Shown here piece after piece: positions 1-9,367 of a stretch of 64,000 nucleotides of DNA (the stretch's first letter is position 1; each line of letters starts with the position of its first letter). The translations under genes were made by a program, and so were the position numbers. The notes beneath the pieces were generated by a model that saw only the letters and a list, made by a program, of their open reading frames with translations, ran no database searches and was not told where the DNA came from. Source of the stretch: Gracilariopsis chorda (lineage: Eukaryota; Rhodophyta; Florideophyceae; Gracilariales; Gracilariaceae). The stretch spans positions 124,001 to 188,000 of the forward strand of contig NBIV01000024.1 of NCBI GenBank assembly GCA_003194525.1, given 5' to 3'.

Positions 1-577
1 AGACCCTAGATAATTTTTGATTAATTTTTAGGTAGTGCGTACGCAGGCCTGCAATTGGCCCATATCTCCCGAGGTGCTTCGTCCCCGAGGTGCACCTCGG
101 GGCCAGCCGGTCCACTTAGGATGGCAGTACCCCCCGACCCCCATGAACGAGTGAAGGCAGACATCATCCCACCTAACGGACTAGTTTCTTGTTCTAGTTG
201 GCGATACAGACTGCCCGCTAGCTTGTACTACTACTCTGCACGGTAAACTACGACCGGTACACGACCGCCAGCGCTCTACGCGTGCTCCCTGAACACGCCT
301 GACGCAGTTGCCCGTCCGGTTCCGCAGCCCTCGACTGGCGTCTCCTGACTTCTACTGTTCGGATCACCGAGCCCATCTTCCGCCCGGGCTTTCTAGGAAA
401 TTCTTCTACTCACCACTGAGGCACGTCCGACCAATCAGCATGTTGTGCTAAAGCATTGCGCTTCCCCACACACCTGGTGAAGGGTGCCTTCCAAGGACGG
501 CGAAAAACCAAACATTGGGGCGTGCGGAAAGCGGACACAGACTCGACGGAGGGTGCATATGCACGAGATGTAGCGGA
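1..577. other. Flank upstream of E1, no gene recognised
   Basis: Moderately GC-rich sequence with only short chance reading frames. I see no protein motif, RNA gene or repeat shared with the rest of the window. It ends at the target-site duplication of the E1 retrotransposon. Confidence 0.5.
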
Positions 578-582
578 AGAAC
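578..582. repeat. 5' target-site duplication of E1 (AGAAC)
   Basis: The five bases AGAAC directly precede the 5' LTR and recur at 12176-12180 directly after the 3' LTR. A 5-bp duplication is the usual footprint of Ty3/Gypsy integrase and fixes the outer borders of the element. Confidence 0.85.
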
Positions 583-1497
583 TGTAGTGCAATACATTCC
601 CGCGTACGGGCGATGGTGAAACTCATATCTGAGGTGTACTCGGTGCGAGCGATGAAGCGGGATGCATGAATTTTAGCCCCCGTTTACCGGGCTAATTAGC
701 GGTCGGGTTACCCAGGGTGGTTATGGGAACATTCATATTTTGTGGTACTTGCCTGGCAAGGGTGGTGGACACGTGGCTACAGCCCCGGCCAGGAGGCCCA
801 AAACGGCTACTTATTTTAGTGTAGTTTAGGGGTTAATTTTACTTAGGCTAGTGCACTACCTACTGTACTGCACTGAGCTAGTACTTGAGCGTCGGCCGCA
901 CGACGGCGAGCTCACCAAGAAAAGTAAAAGGAGAGTTCGGCTCTGACTCTATTCGCCATGCGAAGTGTCTAACTCCTCGCGGAGGTACACCGCTTGCCCG
1001 GTAGTTTCACCCGACTCGCACCACCGAGGAGACCGTGCTCGTCGTACCCAGTGGGTTGTGACCACTCGTGGTATTCATTGTTGTCGTGTGACCGCCCGTA
1101 CAGGCCCTATCTCCGCCCCAGTTTTGGGTATTGATATTACCGACGTGTGTCGTGAGACCGTGAGACCATCTCTTCCCCTCATATCCCCTAACCGCCGCGC
1201 GGTGCGTGTTCGTGTGTGTGTATCGGCACCCCCCTCCGGGGTCTGTTCCCGCTTTCCGCACGCCCCCGTCGGGTGGTCCCTTTCCCTCTTTTGTTCCCCT
1301 GTTCGCAGGCTACTTCCGGACCAGCCGTGGTTCCGACCCGTTCTAACCCCTAAACCTCCGAGGTACATCCAGGCTCCCGACGGAGTTACACCCGTCATAC
1401 GGGACACGGAGGGCTCTACCCAGCTGGGCCTACCTCTCCAAGAGAGCAAGGCTTCGAGCTGCCTTGGGTGCCTTTCCCACACCGGGATTGCACCAAA
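583..1497 (+). repeat. E1 5' LTR (915 bp)
   Basis: Begins TGTAGTGCAATAC and pairs base for base with 11261-12175, without net indels. By eye it differs at four sites, one in the terminal ACCAAA versus ACCACA. The ends form an imperfect inverted repeat (TGTAGTGCAAT / ATTGCACCACA). The open frame at 965-1594 is repeated in the other LTR at 11643-12221 and is probably not coding. Confidence 0.93.
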
Positions 1498-1499
1498 AG

Positions 1500-1518
1500 T
1501 GGTCTCCCGACCTAGAAC
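1500..1518 (+). promoter_or_regulatory. E1 primer-binding site
   Basis: TGGTCTCCCGACCTAGAAC lies two bases after the 5' LTR and starts with TGG, the complement of a tRNA CCA end. The same 19 bases occur at 41690-41708 in E2, and the first eleven bases recur at 53791 in element F. I could not identify the primer tRNA. Confidence 0.75.
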
Positions 1519-1627
1519 GGGTTTGGCTTTCAATCTGGCCTGTCGGAAGTCCGCTTCCCCTTTTCCCTTTTATCCCTTTTTGCTCATTCGTTGAGATTCC
1601 CAAGCCGTGGGACTGGTGAAGTAAGCC

Positions 1628-3688
1628 GTGGACGGCTATCTGCAGTATGCTGCCCACAGCTCCGAGTTCCCCCAGGAATGGTCCGCAACGGAACGCCGCA
1701 GCGGCGAGATCACGAAGGTCCGTTCCGGAACAACTACTTACCGATGCCGTCGGTCTGGAATCCCAAGGAATCCCATCGGCAACCTCGGTGCCTCGAGCCG
1801 TGACAGCTGTGGCCACTACGCCACCTCCGGTGGTCGAAACGCCGTCGGCTGTCCCCCGAGACCCGGGTCGCCTAAGTACCATCTCCTCGAGTCGAGAATC
1901 GACATTGCCAATGTGGCCCACGCCTCCCTCTCGCAGCAAGTTACCGAGTTGGAACGGCGATGGAGTGACTCCCTGGCTCGGGATTATTCGGGAGATATTC
2001 GTCTCCTGAGAGCTGATGTGAATTCCATTCTGGAGTGTCTGGGTACTCCGGCTGCCTTCGTAGAAGGATATCGGAAGTTCGTGGAGGAAGTTAAAACCCA
2101 TATGATGCGGGTAACCGGACGTATGGACACGCTGGAAGCGTTGCTCAGAGAAGACCTGAACGCTCCGAGACAGGAGGAAGTGAAGGTCATCTCAACCCAA
2201 CACCGCTCCAGTCACCTCCCCCGTCACCCTGGAAAGAGAGTTCATCGTTATGAAGTTTCGTCAAGTTCCGACTCGGAAACAAGTTCGAGTAGCTCGTCTT
2301 CGAGATCATCGCGTGATGGGAGAGGCCGCCGTCGCGGAGAAGAACCTAGTTCGAGGGCTACCTACACCTCCCATGGAGCAATCCGTGCGCGGGAGAAAGG
2401 TCGCCGTCATTTCGGCTTGAAGGAATTGAAACCGACGAATCCCCTTTACAGGAAGCTGTTGTCCTATCGTTATTACCGACTGGAAGACTCTTCGGGCACT
2501 CGAAGTTCGAGAGACACCGGTCGGGTGAAGGATCTCATACGTCGTATGAATGTGACGATGCTTAAGCAGAAGTTCTCCGGTGAAGATCCGATCCTCGTGT
2601 TGGATTTTCTGGCCCGCCTTGTGCAGGAAGCAGACGTACTCGAAATGAGTGAGGCGCAGGCATACGTTGCGTTGCCCTACTTTCTTTCAGGAATGGCTGA
2701 AGATCAGTACAACTCGGTCAGGGGTTCGTCCAGGGCCTCAGAAGGAGGTGTTACGTGCTGGCCCGAGGCTGTACACTACCTGCCCAGGTCGTACGCGACG
2801 GGAACTGCAATCAGTCAAGCCATCGTGGCGGTTCGCGATACGAAACAGAAGCCTGGTGAAACGGAAACGTCGTATTCAACTCGCTTGAATAAAGCGTTTC
2901 ATCGTTGTGGAAATGTTTTTACCGCTTTTGAGCGTTGCTCCATGCTGGTGGATGGTTTAGATCCTGGTATCAGGGCACTGGTGTCCCGCTACAGGGAAGA
3001 GAAGCGCAAGGCGACGTATCTGGAACTGGTCCAGTACGCGCAGGCTGAGGGTGACACCCTCAGAGCGAGAGACCCGAGGCGTCGGTCATCGAAGGCTCTC
3101 TTCGTCGAGAACGAGGCTTCCTCGGCATCTCTCCCTAACCCGGGACCACCTTCCGGATTTGCGGATAACATCCAGTATCTTGGCAGTCTTGAACAGTCGT
3201 TGGCAACCTCGGAACTGCCGTCCACGGTTACACCCCCCGTGGTAGATCCGGCCTTTTACGCAAACCCCGGTCGGGTTCCCCCAGCCCCGCTAGCCTACGC
3301 GTCGAGCGCCACACGGCACTCCCGCCCGGGATGGTCCAACCCGAAGCAACTAGCATTACAACCACAACACCCTCAGCACCGCGGAATGATGTCCCAAGCC
3401 ACCGGAACACGTTCAGCCCCGCTGATTTGCTACATTTGTTACCTTGAAGGTCATACTGCGTCGCAGTGTACCCTCCCCATTCGCGAGATGTGGAAGATCG
3501 TGGGAAATTATGAGAATCTCCCACCGGAGCATAAGGCTCGTGTCCCGAGTAATTCGTATGAAGACGCAAAGGCTGCGGTCCACAATGCTCAAGCTCGAGA
3601 AGCCGCGAAAACCGCGAACGGTAACAACCCTAACCTTTCGGAACAGGCTCAGCCGCACCCAGCGGTTGATTCGGTCCCGAAAAACTAA
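1628..3688 (+). CDS. gag: E1 Gag (686 aa)
   Basis: Structural capsid/nucleocapsid protein that should assemble the cytoplasmic retrotransposon particle. Residues ~210-235 are a serine-rich stretch followed by basic residues. The central part (about 270-450) matches the Gag core of E2 (42680-43873), with shared segments such as FLAR/FLSR, MSEAQA and WPEAV. Residues 601-614 are a CX2CX4HX4C zinc knuckle (CYICYLEGHTASQC) for RNA binding. The ATG at 1628 is the first start that gives the full frame, about 110 bases after the primer-binding site; no other start was checked. The frame is unbroken and ends at TAA 3686-3688, where pol begins in the -1 frame. Confidence 0.88.
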   Translation: MDGYLQYAAHSSEFPQEWSATERRSGEITKVRSGTTTYRCRRSGIPRNPIGNLGASSRDSCGHYATSGGRNAVGCPPRPGSPKYHLLESRIDIANVAHASLSQQVTELERRWSDSLARDYSGDIRLLRADVNSILECLGTPAAFVEGYRKFVEEVKTHMMRVTGRMDTLEALLREDLNAPRQEEVKVISTQHRSSHLPRHPGKRVHRYEVSSSSDSETSSSSSSSRSSRDGRGRRRGEEPSSRATYTSHGAIRAREKGRRHFGLKELKPTNPLYRKLLSYRYYRLEDSSGTRSSRDTGRVKDLIRRMNVTMLKQKFSGEDPILVLDFLARLVQEADVLEMSEAQAYVALPYFLSGMAEDQYNSVRGSSRASEGGVTCWPEAVHYLPRSYATGTAISQAIVAVRDTKQKPGETETSYSTRLNKAFHRCGNVFTAFERCSMLVDGLDPGIRALVSRYREEKRKATYLELVQYAQAEGDTLRARDPRRRSSKALFVENEASSASLPNPGPPSGFADNIQYLGSLEQSLATSELPSTVTPPVVDPAFYANPGRVPPAPLAYASSATRHSRPGWSNPKQLALQPQHPQHRGMMSQATGTRSAPLICYICYLEGHTASQCTLPIREMWKIVGNYENLPPEHKARVPSNSYEDAKAAVHNAQAREAAKTANGNNPNLSEQAQPHPAVDSVPKN

Positions 3689-6600
3689 TCTTGGGAGTCT
3701 CCCCCACGGGAGGGGTGTCTTCCAAGCCGAAGTTGAAGACGCCTGAGGCGCCACCGCTTCGCTCCCCTTCCAAAATCCTTACGAGGAAACTGGCTCAAGA
3801 AGACGTGAGCTCGGACCACTTAGTGGCTCTGCGTCGTCCGTGGATACGGTCCCGTAACCTCCGCATCCCGGATCGAGTTTTGGTAATGGCCAAGAGGAAC
3901 TATAAAGTTTATAGTGACCTCGGTCTCTCTAACCAGTTCATGGTTCGTCAGTTATCTGTCCTGGATACAGGTGCCGCTCCGAACCTGATCAATATCGGGA
4001 TTATTCCACCCGCCATGCGGAAATGCATTCGCATTGGTCCAAGTCTGGATCTGGCGGACGCTAATAACAACCCGCTCCAGACTCTTGGAACAATTCCTCT
4101 GGTACTCAGACTAGGCACCTACGTGGTAAAGTTGGACTTCATCGTATGCGATTCTCTTGCTGCACCGGTCATCCTCGGTTGTGATTTCTGTGACCGCTTC
4201 GTGGAAGCTATCCGCCCTCGCTCCAGATCCGTGGAATTGGCCAACGGTTCGACCATCCCGATTGTACGGAAGCCCTTGCGACACGCCTCCCGTAAACGGG
4301 TACCTTTACCTGCTGCTCAGGAAGCGTCCAATGTGGATCGAGCATCTACGAAGATTCGCGTCGCGGAACCAGTTTCGATCCCGAAGGAATCTCAGGTGTG
4401 GGTCTCAGTAACATCCAAACACCACGGGTTGCAGGTTGTTCAACCGCTCCCCTCGCTCTACGAACAGCGCCGTCTCGCATTAGCAAATGGGATCGTATCC
4501 GTCGAGCCGGACAAACCCTTTAAGGTTCTCGTTGCTAACCTCGGAACTACCACTCAGTGGTTGGTTAAAAACCAGGTCCTGGGCAACATGCTTCCGCATC
4601 CGTTGGCTATCCTTCCTACAAAGATTCTGATATCCGACGTTCTCGGAATACAAGACCCTAAGGAGGGGGAGGAGGTCCCGTTCGTTCCGTTGGATCCCGC
4701 CCGGGAAAGTTCAGATTCGACTGTCGAAGAAGCTCAGAAGAGCACAGCTTCAGCATCGGCAGATACTGCGTTAGACCCAGAACAGGCTTTGGATAAGTTG
4801 GACCTGGATCACATTAATGAATCTCATCGTGAGAAGTTTCGTGACATGCTCAGGGACTTTACCGCCATGTGGGACGGTTCCCTGGGGACGATAGGGGTAA
4901 CCGAACATCGGATTGATTTGTTGCCGGATACACGGCCTATTGCACAGCACCCGTATCGGGCAGGCCTTAAAGCAAGGGGGGAAGAGAAATCTCAGGTGGA
5001 GAAGATGCTGCGAGCTGGAGTTATTGAAGCACCACAATCCCCTTGGGCTTCTCCTGTTGTCCTTGTTCCGAAAGCCGATGGATCTTGGCGTTTCTGTGTG
5101 GATTACCGCCCCCTGAATGCGGTTACTGTCAAGGACGTCTATCAGATTCCACGAATGGACGAGTACATTGACTCCCTGGGGAGCGCAACGGTGTTCACTA
5201 CCCTTGATGCCAATTCGGGATACTGGCAGGTCCCTATTAGGAAAGAAGATCGTGATAAGACCGCGTTTGTGTGCCATCAAGGACTATATCGCTTTAAGCG
5301 AATGCCGTCTGGACTAACGAATGCCCCAGCTACATTCCAACGGGCAATCGATATCCTCTTGGAGAGGTTCAAATGGACCAGCTGTCTGGTATACTTGGAC
5401 GACATTATAGTGTTCTCCAATAACTTGGACGATCACCTGTCCCATGTCCGGGAAGTCTTGACAGTGCTCCGCAACGCGGGCATCACCCTGAAGCTGGGAA
5501 AGTGTGAGTTCTGCGCCGACTCGGTAAAATATCTGGGACACATCATCCGCCCCGGACAGCTTTCTATCGATGAAGCAAGAGTGAAATCACTTCGAGAGGC
5601 GAAACATCCGACTAATCAAACGGAGCTTCGATCCTTCCTAGGACTTTGCAATGTATATCGCCGATTCGTCTCGAACTTCGCCGACTTGTCAGCACCGCTT
5701 AACGCACTCCTCCGGAAAGGACAACCCACCGAACTGGACGTCTTTGACGAGGCTGAGTCGTCAGCATTCTGGTCTCTTGTCGACGCTGTAACGTCCCCGC
5801 CAGTTCTGGCCTTACCGCACCCGGACTTACACTTCGAAGTGGATACTGACTCAAGTGCCCACCAGGTGGGTTGTGCGTTGTTTCAAGTCACGGAAGAAGG
5901 AGAAAGACATCCGATCGGATATTGGTCACGTTCGTTGAACGTTCACGAGCGCAACTACTCGGTGTCCGAGAAGGAGTGTCTTGCTGTTGTTTGGGCGTTG
6001 GCAACGCTTTGCCCATACCTTATGGGTAACCATTTCAAGGTTCACACCGATCACTCGGCTCTCCGTTGGCTACTCGAAATTCGAGAACCGTCGGGCCGCC
6101 TCATGCGTTGGCGTCTCCGACTCTCGGAATTTACATTTGATGTCCTCTACAAGAAGGGATCCCTGAATACTCAGGCTGACGCCCTATCGCGCTTAGGAAC
6201 ATCAGCGGAAACCGAACCGGTCGACGATCTGGAAATACCATGCTTCATGGCACAATCCCCGGAGGGAACGGAAGAAGACGACCCAGACGTGAATGGGGAT
6301 GACATCTGTGATGATATTCTGGCTGCAAGCCCTACGGATCCTCCGGATGGCCAGGTTGTTCCCATATCCTCTGAGGAAATGATCCGTGAACAACAGCAGT
6401 ATCCTTTCTGTGCCCAGATTCGTGCCCGTCTTAACGGGGGTGCACAGATACCCTTTGCGGTGAACGATCGAGGCTACCTAGTCAGGTCGCTGACACGGGC
6501 CCCACAGATCGTTGTACCTCACACGCTGCAGCAGCGCGTCTTGCATCTATCGCATTACGCGAAGTTGGGTGCACATCCCGGCGGGAGGAAACTATACCTG

Positions 6601-7293
6601 ACCCTTCGCAGGGACTTCTATTGGCCTGCTATGGCATTTGACTGCTATGCAGTTCGCCGCTCGTGCGTGGAATGTGCGAAGAATAATGTGAAACTTCGGA
6701 AGTACTCGAAGAAGTTAACACTATTCCCGGCACGGGCGCCACTCGAATATGTCGCTATTGATATCATGGGCGAGCTTGTCAAAACCAAACTTGGTTACAA
6801 GTATCTTCTCGTCATTACTGACCGCTTCTCAAAGTTGGTGAGAACAGTACCGCTTAAACGGATTACCGCGGACGTGGTTGCGCGTGCGTTCGTAACCCAC
6901 TGGGTCTTTACTTACGGCCCGCCGGTACATCTACTCTCCGACAACGGATCTCAATTTACCTCAAAGTTCTTTCAGGACGTATGTAGAATCTTAGGAATCA
7001 AGAATATGTTTACTACCATCTACCACCCGCAGTGTAACGGACAAGTGGAACGATTCAATCGTACTATGCTCAACGCACTGCGCGCGTATGTCGCGGATCA
7101 CCCCATGGAATGGGACTTGTACACGGACGCTATTACGTACGCGTATAACACCCAGTACACCGGGTCACGACCCTCGCTCCATTTGAGCTGGTCCTGTCTC
7201 GGATTCCGCCACCCATGGCTATTGAAGCGCAACCGAACGTCTCGGGGTACCCTTCACCAAGGTTATATCGAGATTCCTGGAAGGAATGGTTGA
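3670..7293 (+). CDS. pol: E1 Pol: protease, RT, RNase H, integrase (frameshifted at the end)
   Basis: Replication polyprotein, probably made as Gag-Pol; no ATG precedes the protease in this frame (the in-frame codon at 3691 is TTG). Numbered from 3691: protease with DTGA near residue 92, reverse transcriptase with YLDD at 568-571, RNase H with acidic residues near 718-720, then the integrase HHCC zinc finger and catalytic D1024, D1084 and E1120, giving a D-x35-E spacing. All catalytic residues are present. From about 7166 the frame departs from the E2 sequence because one base is missing, and it runs to an out-of-frame stop at 7293. The true integrase C-terminus continues at 7215-8246 in another frame. 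Confidence 0.92.
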   Translation, partial: FGPEKLILGVSPTGGVSSKPKLKTPEAPPLRSPSKILTRKLAQEDVSSDHLVALRRPWIRSRNLRIPDRVLVMAKRNYKVYSDLGLSNQFMVRQLSVLDTGAAPNLINIGIIPPAMRKCIRIGPSLDLADANNNPLQTLGTIPLVLRLGTYVVKLDFIVCDSLAAPVILGCDFCDRFVEAIRPRSRSVELANGSTIPIVRKPLRHASRKRVPLPAAQEASNVDRASTKIRVAEPVSIPKESQVWVSVTSKHHGLQVVQPLPSLYEQRRLALANGIVSVEPDKPFKVLVANLGTTTQWLVKNQVLGNMLPHPLAILPTKILISDVLGIQDPKEGEEVPFVPLDPARESSDSTVEEAQKSTASASADTALDPEQALDKLDLDHINESHREKFRDMLRDFTAMWDGSLGTIGVTEHRIDLLPDTRPIAQHPYRAGLKARGEEKSQVEKMLRAGVIEAPQSPWASPVVLVPKADGSWRFCVDYRPLNAVTVKDVYQIPRMDEYIDSLGSATVFTTLDANSGYWQVPIRKEDRDKTAFVCHQGLYRFKRMPSGLTNAPATFQRAIDILLERFKWTSCLVYLDDIIVFSNNLDDHLSHVREVLTVLRNAGITLKLGKCEFCADSVKYLGHIIRPGQLSIDEARVKSLREAKHPTNQTELRSFLGLCNVYRRFVSNFADLSAPLNALLRKGQPTELDVFDEAESSAFWSLVDAVTSPPVLALPHPDLHFEVDTDSSAHQVGCALFQVTEEGERHPIGYWSRSLNVHERNYSVSEKECLAVVWALATLCPYLMGNHFKVHTDHSALRWLLEIREPSGRLMRWRLRLSEFTFDVLYKKGSLNTQADALSRLGTSAETEPVDDLEIPCFMAQSPEGTEEDDPDVNGDDICDDILAASPTDPPDGQVVPISSEEMIREQQQYPFCAQIRARLNGGAQIPFAVNDRGYLVRSLTRAPQIVVPHTLQQRVLHLSHYAKLGAHPGGRKLYLTLRRDFYWPAMAFDCYAVRRSCVECAKNNVKLRKYSKKLTLFPARAPLEYVAIDIMGELVKTKLGYKYLLVITDRFSKLVRTVPLKRITADVVARAFVTHWVFTYGPPVHLLSDNGSQFTSKFFQDVCRILGIKNMFTTIYHPQCNGQVERFNRTMLNALRAYVADHPMEWDLYTDAITYAYNTQYTGSRPSLHLSWSCLGFRHPWLLKRNRTSRGTLHQGYIEIPGRNG
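3679..3685 (+). promoter_or_regulatory. Putative -1 ribosomal frameshift site, E1 gag/pol
   Basis: The last sense bases of gag are G AAA AAC followed at once by the TAA stop. A one-base slip back continues in the pol frame, which is open from 3670. The site is near the X XXY YYZ consensus; the equivalent place in E2 is the canonical GGGAAAC. A small hairpin (CTCCC 3699-3703 with GGGAG 3708-3712) lies downstream and could stimulate pausing. This is inferred from sequence only. Confidence 0.65.
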
Positions 7294-8246
7294 AGAACAT
7301 GGTCCCTACCGCCCGAAAGGCTATGGGAAAAGCCCAGGAGGCATACAAACAGAACTTCGACGCGAAGATTCGTACCCCGATACCCCAGGTCTCTGAAGGG
7401 GATTCTGTCTTCCTGCGAAAGGAATATTATAATCCCGAAAAGGAGAAGCGCCACAAGTTGTCACAGATAGTGAATGGACCCTATCGGGTGGTTTCCGTCG
7501 CCGACGACACAGTCGTACTGGACATCGATAACCAGTTCGAACGCGTCTCACGCGACCGCGTAGCCCACGCGCCTGCGCCCCCTGAGGGCTCATCACCGCT
7601 CGTGACAATCCCGGAGGATGACCTCGTAACTCCGCCAACGGATAATCTGCTTCCGTCCCGCCCACCCGTCTTACCGCACCCGGAACGGGGACTCTCGGAT
7701 CTTCCGATTGCCGATCAACCGGTTGAGCGCGCCGCGCGTATCGTGAAACGCACGCTTGACCCCAAACGCCTAACCGTTACTCCGCCCGCGAAGGTCCTTC
7801 AGCCTGAACCCACCGCCCTCTCACCTAAGGAGGGGGAGGGACGGGAATCGATCGCACCATCGCGGAAGGAAGCTCCGGCGTCGGACGGTGTCCCGTTTCA
7901 TACGGCTTCGCGAGCGAGTTCCCTCGCGCCGCACTCTGCGCTAACCGAGGCCCTTCAGAGCAAGGGTACTGCCGTCACGGAACGCGTGGTAAGCCCGGCA
8001 CGGGAGAAGGTTGGGAACAGTGGACGAGCCCGCATCGGGAATACGGCATCGTCGGATGAGCACCCCCGGAGCAGGGAGGAGTTGAACGCATCACGAAGCG
8101 AGAAGGCCGTCTCCGCGGACCCGGATGCACCCCTGTCGAGCGAGTCGCTGGGTAGCGAAGGAGGAAGTAGTGAACCGGACTCGGTGTGGTCACTAATGTG
8201 GCGAATGATATCTCCGAGCACGGAGCACATACAACCTCGGTCATAA
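7173..8246 (+). pseudogene. E1 integrase C-terminal part and tail, out of frame
   Basis: Reads as the continuation of integrase after the one-base deletion near 7166. It carries the motif MGKAQEAYKQNFD, a basic RHKLSQIVNGPYRVV segment and VSRDRVAHAP, all matching the in-frame end of E2 integrase (about 47780-48060). The last ~200 residues are a Pro/Ser/Glu-rich linker without a domain I recognise. The first ATG of this frame (7215) is internal and unlikely to be a real start. Confidence 0.75.
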
Positions 8247-8686
8247 CCAGTTTCGTGGTGAGCTGAAAAGCAACCGCGGACACGGAGAGTGCGGTTGACA
8301 CTGCGTGCGTTACCGCAGAGCCCCACAAATGGACACTGTGACGCCACTGTCACGCGGACGAAGCCCGAAATTCCAAACCGTGGAAAGGTGTACACTTACA
8401 TACCGCCGGCCGGCGTCAGGAGTACAGTCAAGACCCGCGTCGTGGAAAGACCGCGCGCGACACTTGCCGCCAGCGGCCAGCCAATCACAGTGTGTGATGC
8501 ATGGCAATCCGCCTCCTGGCATCGGACCCGTAGTGAACCGCCTCCCTCACCGTGAACGGTCAAACTCACCAGAGTTGCACGGGTCGCGTGGGAGAAGAGC
8601 TCGCGAGCTGCGCGTCAATAGGGGAATCCGGTTAGAACGGAAGGCCCCCCCCCACAAGGAGAGGATTAGGAAGCGGAAAGACCGCA

Positions 8687-9031
8687 ATGCGGTATCAAGT
8701 CCCAGCACTCGCAGCGTCGAGGAAAGCTGACTTTGCCCGCAGGGTCGCGCCAATTTCAGGCAAGTCCCCTCACAGGGTTCTCCCCTTAAGCCCTGCCATG
8801 ACGGGTCAGGAGCCGGCTACGTACGACCAGGAGTTTGTCGTTGACCACATCGTGGATCATGTTCTAGACTCCAGAGGAGTGTGGTTTTACCAAGTCCGAT
8901 GGTACGGATACCCCCCGGGAGAGGACGCATGGGAGCCCATTCAGCACCTTCCTCGTTCCAAGGTGATAACCTACCACCGCCGGACGCGGTTCCCACTCCC
9001 ATCCAATTTGGACATGGCCCAGGTTGGGTAG
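8687..9031 (+). CDS. E1 chromodomain protein or Pol C-terminus (114 aa)
   Basis: Residues ~45-100 form a chromodomain: FVVDHIVDHVL, then WFYQVRWYGYPPG and AWEPIQHLP, with the aromatic positions expected of a methyl-lysine cage. In chromoviruses this domain sits at the integrase C-terminus and steers integration to marked chromatin (family knowledge). Here it is in a different frame from the integrase tail ending at 8246, so it is either cut off by mutation or made separately from the ATG at 8687 or 8798. In E2 the equivalent domain is also split off, there by in-frame stops. Confidence 0.8.
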   Translation: MRYQVPALAASRKADFARRVAPISGKSPHRVLPLSPAMTGQEPATYDQEFVVDHIVDHVLDSRGVWFYQVRWYGYPPGEDAWEPIQHLPRSKVITYHRRTRFPLPSNLDMAQVG

Positions 9032-9367
9032 GACGATACACTGCACTATGCAGAAGATTCCGAAGACGGAAGAGAAGTCTCCGAAGAGAAGAGGACACAG
9101 GAAGAGATCTGGCTACAGAAGGTTACACGAAGTAATGGACTGGATAGGGAAACCAATGGTCACTGGACGTCACACCGCCTAGCGGTCCGACCGAAGTAAC
9201 GGTTTAATGAAGAATACCGCCTAGCGGTCCAGCATGAAGATGCTATGAAGAAGAAAAAGAAGAGTCCGGACATACGGATATAGAAGAAGGAAGTCGTTTA
9301 CCACAAGCTATGGAGCGTTAAGCGCTAACCTATATCAGGTGTGTGTGCCAAGGTCCAGGATCCTGAC
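9032..9367. other. Spacer between sense pol and the antisense frame
   Basis: About 340 bases with no open frame of note. It contains a short internal repeat, the bases ACCGCCTAGCGGTCC occurring twice (about 9174 and 9219) around the self-complementary CCGCCTAGCGG. This is the zone where sense and antisense transcripts of E1 would meet. Confidence 0.4.

Noticed and set aside
965-1594. Open frame of 209 codons in the E1 5' LTR, with a near-identical 192-codon partner at 11643-12221
   Set aside because: Its presence twice follows from LTR duplication; it has no motif and crosses the LTR border and the primer-binding site.
3691-3693. TTG as a real start codon of E1 pol
   Set aside because: Pol is open upstream to 3670 and abuts a slippery site shared with E2, so fusion to Gag by frameshift explains it better.
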